12,668 bases of DNA. It comes from Candidatus Flexifilum affinis. GTDB taxonomy: Bacteria; Chloroflexota; Anaerolineae; Aggregatilineales; Phototrophicaceae. Location: positions 1 to 12,668 of the forward strand of contig JADJPJ010000049.1 in the NCBI GenBank assembly GCA_016713325.1. The letters are read 5' to 3'. Positions 8,228 through 12,668 of this stretch are shown piece by piece. How positions within the stretch are numbered: the stretch's first letter is position 1; every line of letters begins with the position of its first letter. Both the position numbers and the translations under genes were made by a program. The notes below the pieces were generated by a model, which saw only the letters and a program-made list of their open reading frames with translations, was not told the DNA's origin and searched no databases.

Positions 8228-8827
8228 TCACAGGTGGGGCGTGATCTGGGGCATCAGCTCGTTGAACGTGCGTCCCACCCCGTTCTCGCCGATCGCGTGC
8301 ATCTTCCATTCGCCATTGTGGCGATACACCTTGGCCATGATCTGTGCCGTGTGATTACCCTGCACAGAGAGGTTGTAACGCGCCACCTCGTTGTTGTTGG
8401 AGGCATCAACGATGCGGCAGTAGGCGTTGGCAACCTGCTGGAATGTCTGCCCGGTGAAGGAATTCACGGTGAACACGAGGGACTTCACCTGGGGAGGAAC
8501 CCGCGACAGATCAACGATGATCTGCTCGTCATCGCCATCACCCGCGCCTGTGCGGTTGTCGCCCGTGTGCGTGATGCTTCCATCGTGGCTCTTGAGTTGG
8601 CGAAACCAGACGCTGTCGGTGACTTGGCCCCGCTCATCAAACATCAGACACGAAGCATCGAGATCGATCTCCTGCTCGCCGCCACCGCCGCCACCCAGAA
8701 AGCCCATCAGCCCTTTCTTTTCTTTCTTGACTGCATCCCAGCCGAGGCCCATCACCACTTTCGTGAGCGTGCCGCCGGCTTCCTTGCTCAAAGAAATCTT
8801 CTGCCCTTTCTGAAGGCTGATTGCCAT
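8228..8827 (-). CDS. terZ: TerZ-like TerD-family calcium-binding protein
   Basis: This encodes 199 residues. The start MAISLQKGQ at 8827 is chosen over a 37-codon upstream extension because AGGAG lies 8 bp before it and all TerD relatives start this way. The TerD fold shows calcium-site motifs IDLDASCLMFD (54-64) and GDNRTGAGDGDDE (89-101). A lysine- and glycine-rich insert, KKEKKGLMGFLGGGGGG at about 34-50, interrupts the first strand pair, as in TerZ-type members. The C terminus RHNGEWKMHAIGENGVGRTF also matches TerZ-like rather than TerD/E paralogues, which end in GQGYAGGL. TerD-family proteins bind calcium with high affinity and are needed for tellurite, phage and colicin resistance phenotypes in ter clusters. 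The frame is intact. It lies 107 bp downstream of the AIM24 gene behind a weak terminator-like hairpin, so its level may differ from that of the upstream genes. Confidence 0.82.
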   Translation of the reverse strand: MAISLQKGQKISLSKEAGGTLTKVVMGLGWDAVKKEKKGLMGFLGGGGGGEQEIDLDASCLMFDERGQVTDSVWFRQLKSHDGSITHTGDNRTGAGDGDDEQIIVDLSRVPPQVKSLVFTVNSFTGQTFQQVANAYCRIVDASNNNEVARYNLSVQGNHTAQIMAKVYRHNGEWKMHAIGENGVGRTFNELMPQITPHL

Positions 8828-8854
8828 TTTTTCTACTCCTGGATGAATGGGTTC

Positions 8855-8880
8855 AAAAGCCCGGCACGAGTCAGCCGGGC
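8855..8880 (-). terminator. Terminator-like hairpin between the AIM24 and TerZ-like genes
   Basis: On the - strand GCCCGGC, an 8-base loop and GCCGGGC form a perfect 7-bp GC stem, followed at once by TTTT. It lies after the AIM24 stop (8935) and about 30 bp before the terZ start. The T-run is short, so it would be a partial terminator or attenuator rather than the operon end. Confidence 0.55.
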
Positions 8881-8934
8881 GGGGAATTACACCGTACTGC
8901 GAAGCGGTACCGCGGTGAGACTTGCCAAACGTCC

Positions 8935-9640
8935 TCAACTACGGACGTTGAGTTTTTCGGCTAGCCACGCAAGAAAGCTTTGACGGTTACGCGAACAAAC
9001 GATTACTTGCCCTTGCCCTGAGAAGCGCAGCACGACGCCTTCTCCACTGGTGACACTGTTGGTGAGGTTTCTCAGAAGGCCCTGACTCTGCGAGGTGGAC
9101 GCAGCGATTTCGTAGCGCAGCGTGCTGTCCCACGCGACCACGTGACCGTTGTCGATCACAATGTCCTTACCGGGAGCGACGTCGAGGGTAAAAAGCGAGC
9201 CAAACCCTCCGACGACGACTTGTCCATCGCCCTGCGTTTCACCGATGAAAAACCCACCAGTGCCACCGAAGAGCGCATTGCCAAGGCTTTGCATGCGGGC
9301 ATTGACTTCGATCCGCTCTGTAGCTGCCACGTAGGCCCCATCACTCATCCGGTACTGCCGTGCGCCCACGTCGAGCACTTGCATGCCGCCAGGCATGTTG
9401 GGGGCGAGCAAGCAGTCGCCATCTCCGCGCTTGGCCTCGATGCGCTGCTGGAAGAAGGACTCCCCATTGGCCAGGCGTCGCATGGCGGCTCTGACCAAAC
9501 CCCCCTTGCATCGACCCAGTGAGATCGAGCGGAGCCTCCATCATGACCATGGCGTCGGACTCGCAGAAGATCGTCTCGCCTTTGCGAAGTGAAACGTGCA
9601 GGAAAGGATCGACGTCACCCGTCACGGTAAAAGTGGGCAT
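8935..9640 (-). pseudogene. AIM24/TIGR00266 family protein, frameshifted by one inserted base
   Basis: The natural start is ATG 9640 (MPTFTVTGDVDPFLHVSLRK), with GAAG a few bases upstream. The N-terminal part ends with MEAPLDLTGSMQGGFGQ. One extra base at about 9490 breaks the frame; removing it gives AAMRRLANGESFFQQ and a continuous 234-residue protein, the family length. Downstream motifs are intact: GDGDCLLAPNMPGGMQVLDV, ALFGGTGGFFIGETQGDG, VVVGGFGSLFTLDV and GEGVVLRFSGQGQVIVCSRN. AIM24-like proteins are double-stranded beta-helix trimers with no assigned enzyme activity; in bacteria they recur inside ter and other stress clusters, possibly as scaffold or membrane-associated proteins. An internal GTG/ATG near the break could start a protein without the first 50 residues. 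The gene is flanked on both sides by RNA hairpins. Confidence 0.85.
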
Positions 9641-9755
9641 TTGCTTCTTCGTGTATGAGGAATCTTGCAGATTCGCGTGGCTACGCGACCTACTCCTCAG
9701 GCTTTTCGAGAATCGGGGGTTAGTCATCTGAAAGGTCTGGAGACGCTTGCTGAGT

Positions 9756-9778
9756 ACGACCCGGCAGCGCCGGGTCGT
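9756..9778 (-). promoter_or_regulatory. Perfect hairpin in the leader between the terD paralogue and the AIM24 gene
   Basis: ACGACCCGG (9756-9764) and CCGGGTCGT (9770-9778) are exact reverse complements around a 5-base loop. The hairpin begins 20 bp after the TAA of the terD paralogue in the 158-bp gap. No T-run follows on the - strand, so an mRNA-processing or stabilising element is as likely as a terminator. Confidence 0.5.
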
Positions 9779-9798
9779 GAGGAAGCAAGGCGTGTCGG

Positions 9799-10373
9799 TT
9801 AGACGTTGACACCGAAGTTCTTCGCAAGCGGGCCGAGACCACCAGCGAATCCTTGACCGATCGCCTTGAACTTCCAGTCGCCGCTGTGGCGATAGATCTC
9901 GCCGAAGATCATCGCGGTTTCGACCGAGGCGTCCTCGACAGGTCAAAACGGGCGATTTCGGTGTTGCCGTCTGCGTTCACGCAGCGCACGTAGGCGCTCG
10001 AGACCATGCCGAAATTCTGGCGCCGCGCTTCCGCATCATGGATCGTGACGCACACCGAAATCTTCTCGATATCGGCCGGCACCTTGTCCAGTTCGATCAC
10101 GATCGACTCGTCATCGCCCTCACCATCGCCCGTGCGGTTGTCACCCGCGTGCTGGATGCTGCCATCCGCCGATTTCGCCTGGTTGTAGAAGATGAAATCC
10201 GCGTCCGAGCGGACCTTGCCCGTGCTGTTAAGCAGGAACGCGCTCGCATCGAGGTCGAAGCCGTCGCCATCGGTGGAGCGGACGTCCCAACCCAGGCCGA
10301 CGATCATCTTCTTCATGCCGGGGGCTTCTTTCGAGAGGCTGATATTGCCGCCTTTTTGCAGACTGATTGCCAT
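9799..10373 (-). pseudogene. TerD/TerE paralogue with single-base frameshift near the C terminus
   Basis: The start [18 protein letters not shown] has a strong AGGAAGGA site. Calcium motifs are intact in the long frame: [12 protein letters not shown] and [14 protein letters not shown], followed by [15 protein letters not shown] and [10 protein letters not shown]. At about 9937 one base is missing (CTC where the paralogue implies CTCC), so the written frame ends SRTPRSKPR with a stop at 9909. Restoring it gives [20 protein letters not shown] and [20 protein letters not shown], ending at TAA 9799-9801, 191 residues, exactly the size of E. coli TerE/TerD. The protein as written loses the last roughly 45 residues, including the C-terminal strands of the sandwich. 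It is a tandem duplicate of the upstream terD gene (41 bp apart); which enterobacterial paralogue it corresponds to cannot be decided by eye. Confidence 0.88.
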
Positions 10374-10414
10374 GTGTATTTCCTTCCTGGTTGCGGGTGG
10401 TGAGTGAAGCGGAT

Positions 10415-10993
10415 TTACTGAACGTTAACGCCGTGCGAAATCGCCATTGCATGCAGGCCACCAGCATATCCTTGGCCTACAGCACGCAGCTTCCATTCGC
10501 CATTATGGCGATAGACTTCGCCGAAAATCATGGCCGTCTCTACCGAGGCGTCCTCAGTGAGATCAAAACGGGCCAGCTCGACATCGTTGTCACTGTTGAT
10601 CACTCGGATGTAGGCGTTATGGACCATGCCGAAGTTCTGGCGACGAACATCAGCTTCATGGATGGTGACCGCCACGACCAGTCTCGTAATGTCGCTCGGC
10701 ACCTTGTCGAGTACGACGTTGATCGCCTCGTCATCCCCATCGGCGTCGCCGGTCCGGTTGTCGCCCGTGTGCTCGACCGAACCGCATGCGCTCCGAAGCT
10801 GACCGTAAAAAATGAAATTACTATCTGACGGCACTTTGCCATTGGCGCCGACCATGAAAATACTCGCATCAAGGTCGAAGTCGTCGCCCGAGGTGGAACG
10901 AGCATCCCAGCCGAGTCCGATCGTTACGTTCTTCAGATTCGGGGTTGTTTTCGAAAGGCTGATGTTCCCGCCTTTTTGCAAACTGATTGCCAT
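10415..10993 (-). CDS. terD: TerD-family calcium-binding stress protein, first gene of the operon
   Basis: This encodes 192 residues, the same length as E. coli plasmid TerD. The start [18 protein letters not shown] follows a GAGGAG site. The calcium-binding acidic motifs are DDFDLDAS (37-44) and [13 protein letters not shown] (77-89), with [14 protein letters not shown] and the C-terminal [29 protein letters not shown] that is typical of TerD/E. TerD proteins have a beta-sandwich with two calcium sites and are thought to work on the cytoplasmic side of a membrane complex with TerB/TerC; neither of those is encoded here. Tellurite resistance is the classical phenotype, but the general role is stress and phage defence, still unresolved. 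One mild oddity is Cys in [12 protein letters not shown] where the paralogues have Asp. It is intact and lies 89 bp from the inserted IS, so its original promoter has probably been displaced. Confidence 0.9.
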   Translation of the reverse strand: MAISLQKGGNISLSKTTPNLKNVTIGLGWDARSTSGDDFDLDASIFMVGANGKVPSDSNFIFYGQLRSACGSVEHTGDNRTGDADGDDEAINVVLDKVPSDITRLVVAVTIHEADVRRQNFGMVHNAYIRVINSDNDVELARFDLTEDASVETAMIFGEVYRHNGEWKLRAVGQGYAGGLHAMAISHGVNVQ

Positions 10994-11082
10994 GTATCAA
11001 AGCTCCTCTATGAGTGCGTTTTTCGGTCAGGGGGTGCTGCGCAAGGCTGCAGATTACGAGGGTCCGCTTTCAAAGGCTATTT

Positions 11083-11096
11083 CCTGAATCCGTGTT
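11083..11096 (+). repeat. Left terminal inverted repeat of the IS
   Basis: CCTGAATCCGTGTT is the exact reverse complement of the sequence at 12654-12667. It lies 87 bp upstream of the terD start. Confidence 0.8.
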
Positions 11097-11132
11097 CGCT
11101 CAGTCCGGAATCCAGCCTAAAGCATTGATGTA

Positions 11133-11142
11133 ATTATATAAT
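11133..11142. promoter_or_regulatory. Palindromic double -10 box (possible divergent promoter) in the IS left end
   Basis: ATTATATAAT is a perfect 10-bp palindrome, so TATAAT is read on both strands (11137-11142 on +, 11138-11133 on -). On + it precedes the transposase start by 30 bp; on - it points out of the IS toward terD. No good -35 box is visible for either direction. The flanking TTGAT and ATCAA add outer symmetry that could be an operator. Confidence 0.4.
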
Positions 11143-11172
11143 CAAGCATCCGACTCCTTCACCCAACCGACC

Positions 11173-12510
11173 ATGCCACGCTTCGAAGTCAGGCAATCCG
11201 CTAAGCTCAACCTGACCTCCTACTCGAGCCTGGCGTTGATCGGCAGTGCCGTCAGGCGGCAAAGGTCGAGGCGGTGATCGACCCGAGGCTGCCGGTGCCG
11301 CAGGGCACGCGGACCTCGGATCTGGTCAAGTCGGTGGTGAGGCTGCTGAGCCTGGGCAAGAGCGACCTGAGGGATCGAGCCGTTTCGCGGCGACCGCTTC
11401 TTCAAGGAAGCGCTCGGGCTGCCAAGGTGCCCGGCAGCGTGGATGCGCCAACGGCTCGATGCCCGCGCGGCCGAGCTGCGCGAGCTGACCGACGAGCTGG
11501 AGCCTGCGCTCCTCGAGCGCACCGAGGCGCCGATCACGGCGCACAAAGGGCTATAGTCTGCGCCGACCTGGACACCTTCGTGATGGACAACTCCGACACC
11601 AAGAAGGAAGCGGTCAGCCGCACTTAAGATGTCGACGGCTACACGCCGATCGCGCTGTACCTGGGCAACGAGGCTGGAACCTCGGCCTGGAGCTGCGCGC
11701 GGGTTCCGCATCACTCGGCGCTGGAGACCGAGTATTTCTTCGAGCGCGCGTTCCCGCGCCTGCGCCGGGTGTGCGCCGCCGATGCGAAGCTGTTGTGGCG
11801 GGCCGACAGCGGCTTCGACAGCGCCCGGCTGCTGTTCGCGCTCGCCGACGAGCGCAATCGCTGGGCCGAACTCGGGCGTTCGTTCGACTACCTACCAAGC
11901 GGAATCCGCGCCGCCAGGACAAGACCGCCTGGGTGGACCGGGCCGAGGCCGCCGCGTCTTCGAGGTGCGCGCGGAAGCGGTGGGGCTGCTGGACCTGAAG
12001 ATCGACCGTGCCTGGAAGAAGGCCAAGCGCACGTTGCGTCTGGTGGTGCGGGTGACCGAGCGCACGATCGACAAGAAGGGCCAGCACCTGCACCCCTGGA
12101 GATCGAGATCGAAGGCTGGTGGACCAGCCTCGAAGTGGCGATGGCCGACGTGATCGAGCTCTACAAGCACCACGGCACGCACGAGCAGTTCCACTCCGAG
12201 ATCAAGACCGACCTGGACCTCGAGCGCCTGCCCTCGGGCAAGTTCGATACCAACGACGCGGTCGTGCATCTGGCCGCGTTCGCCTACAACTGCCTGCGCT
12301 TGATCAGCCAACCTCGGGCTGACCGGCGACATCTCGCCGATCCGCCATCCGGCCAAGCGCCGGCGCATCAAGACGGTGCTGCAGGAGGTGATGTACCGCG
12401 CGGCAAAGTTCGTCGAACACGCGCGCCGTCTGGTGCTGGACTTCGGGCGCGGCGTCGCCGCGCATGTTGCGGCGGAAGGGGGCGACGGCCGCGCGGGAGC
12501 AGGAGAATGA
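11173..12510 (+). pseudogene. IS1380-family transposase, multiply frameshifted
   Basis: The start ATG 11173 gives MPRFEVRQSAKLNLTSYSSL. Conserved blocks then appear in changing frames: VEAVIDPRLPVPQGTRTSDL, IEPFRGDRFFKEALG, MRQRLDARAAELRELTDEL, ERTEAPITAHKG, CADLDTFVMDNSDTKKEAVS (first catalytic Asp region), DVDGYTPIALYLGNE, HHSALETEYFFERAFPRL, LLWRADSGFDSARLL (second Asp region), TAWVDRAEAA, WKKAKRTLRLVVRVTERTID, then GTHEQFHSEIKTDLDLERLP (catalytic Glu region) and the end KTVLQEVMYRAAKFVEHARR. Frame changes fall near 11241, 11370, 11424, 11445, 11550, 11627, 11672, 11706, 11895, 11953, 12100 and 12313. With the frame restored at 12313, the first stop is TGA 12508-12510. Nearly all breaks are 1- or 2-base indels, with few stop-producing substitutions. 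No active transposase can be made as written; movement would need a copy in trans. Confidence 0.82.
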
Positions 12511-12653
12511 CGTAGCGCACCGCCGCAAGCCCGGCTCGCCGGGGGCTCCGGGTCGTGAAAGGACGGCGCTCGGGGTTGCGGTGAGCTGAGATTGGGAGTC
12601 AGGCAGCAGAAAAATCATGCGCTGGGGCTCAGGAGCAGGTATGCGCTGAAGAC

Positions 12654-12667
12654 AACACGGATTCAGG
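12654..12667 (-). repeat. Right terminal inverted repeat of the IS
   Basis: AACACGGATTCAGG mirrors the left end exactly over 14 bp. The window stops one base later, so the right flank is not visible. Confidence 0.8.
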
Positions 12668-12668
12668 T

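Larger units (their letters stand above)
11083..12667 (+). mobile_element. IS1380-type insertion sequence with decayed transposase
   Basis: A 1585-bp element is bounded by perfect 14-bp inverted repeats that begin CCTGAATCC. It contains one transposase gene, now broken. The length, CC-starting ends and single DDE transposase beginning MPRFEVRQSAKLNL fit the IS1380 family, which usually duplicates 4 bp at the target. The left flank is ATTT, but only one base (T) is visible beyond the right end, so a target duplication cannot be tested. The non-coding right part (12511-12653) contains nothing recognisable. Confidence 0.8.

Noticed and set aside
9341..9946. 201-codon open frame starting [10 protein letters not shown] as a separate gene
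   Set aside because: It is a chimera: its first part is a shadow of the terD paralogue 3' end and intergenic DNA, and its second part is the true N terminus of the AIM24 gene.
11892..12371. 159-codon - strand frame inside the IS
   Set aside because: It is a shadow of the transposase; no motif and no start signal.

Overview
The window looks like accessory DNA from a moderately GC-rich proteobacterium, probably beta- or gammaproteobacterial. That guess rests on codon choice and on the style of the Bax1-inhibitor, HPF-like and TerD-family proteins; no rRNA or tRNA is present to fix the taxonomy.

Layout. Bases 1-113 hold the last codons of a protein resembling a class I DNA methyltransferase. 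A thermonuclease (SNase) gene broken by several frameshifts follows (124-647). A small HPF/RaiA-like ribosome-associated protein (904-1239) and a Bax inhibitor-1 family membrane protein with one frameshift near its N terminus (1307-1970) come next on the + strand, closed by a strong intrinsic terminator (2000-2041). From 10993 down to 2046 everything is on the - strand and forms one tightly packed ten-gene cluster: terD, a second terD/terE paralogue, an AIM24/TIGR00266 protein, a TerZ-like protein, an ATP-grasp ligase, a phosphoribosyltransferase-TRSP protein, a HAD phosphatase, a StiP/PRTase-PELOTA protein, a CitE-like C-C bond lyase, and terA with two TerD-like domains. Several genes overlap at ATGA or by 8-26 bp. 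An IS1380-type insertion sequence (11083-12667, 14-bp perfect inverted ends) sits 89 bp upstream of the first ter gene, and its transposase is shredded by about ten or more small indels.

How it works together. The cluster matches the Ter-dependent stress-response systems described from comparative genomics (Anantharaman, Iyer and Aravind). TerD-domain proteins bind calcium and are thought to act in a membrane-associated metal or stress-sensing complex. The ATP-grasp, two PRTase-like proteins, HAD enzyme and C-C lyase form a module predicted to make a nucleoside-like metabolite whose structure is unknown. No terB or terC is visible, so the system is either partial here or completed outside the window.

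The most striking property is that five of the ten operon genes, plus the Bax1-I gene, the SNase gene and the transposase, each carry frame-breaking small indels while the protein sequence on both sides stays well conserved. This means either recent decay of the locus or an indel-prone assembly; the sequence alone cannot separate the two.
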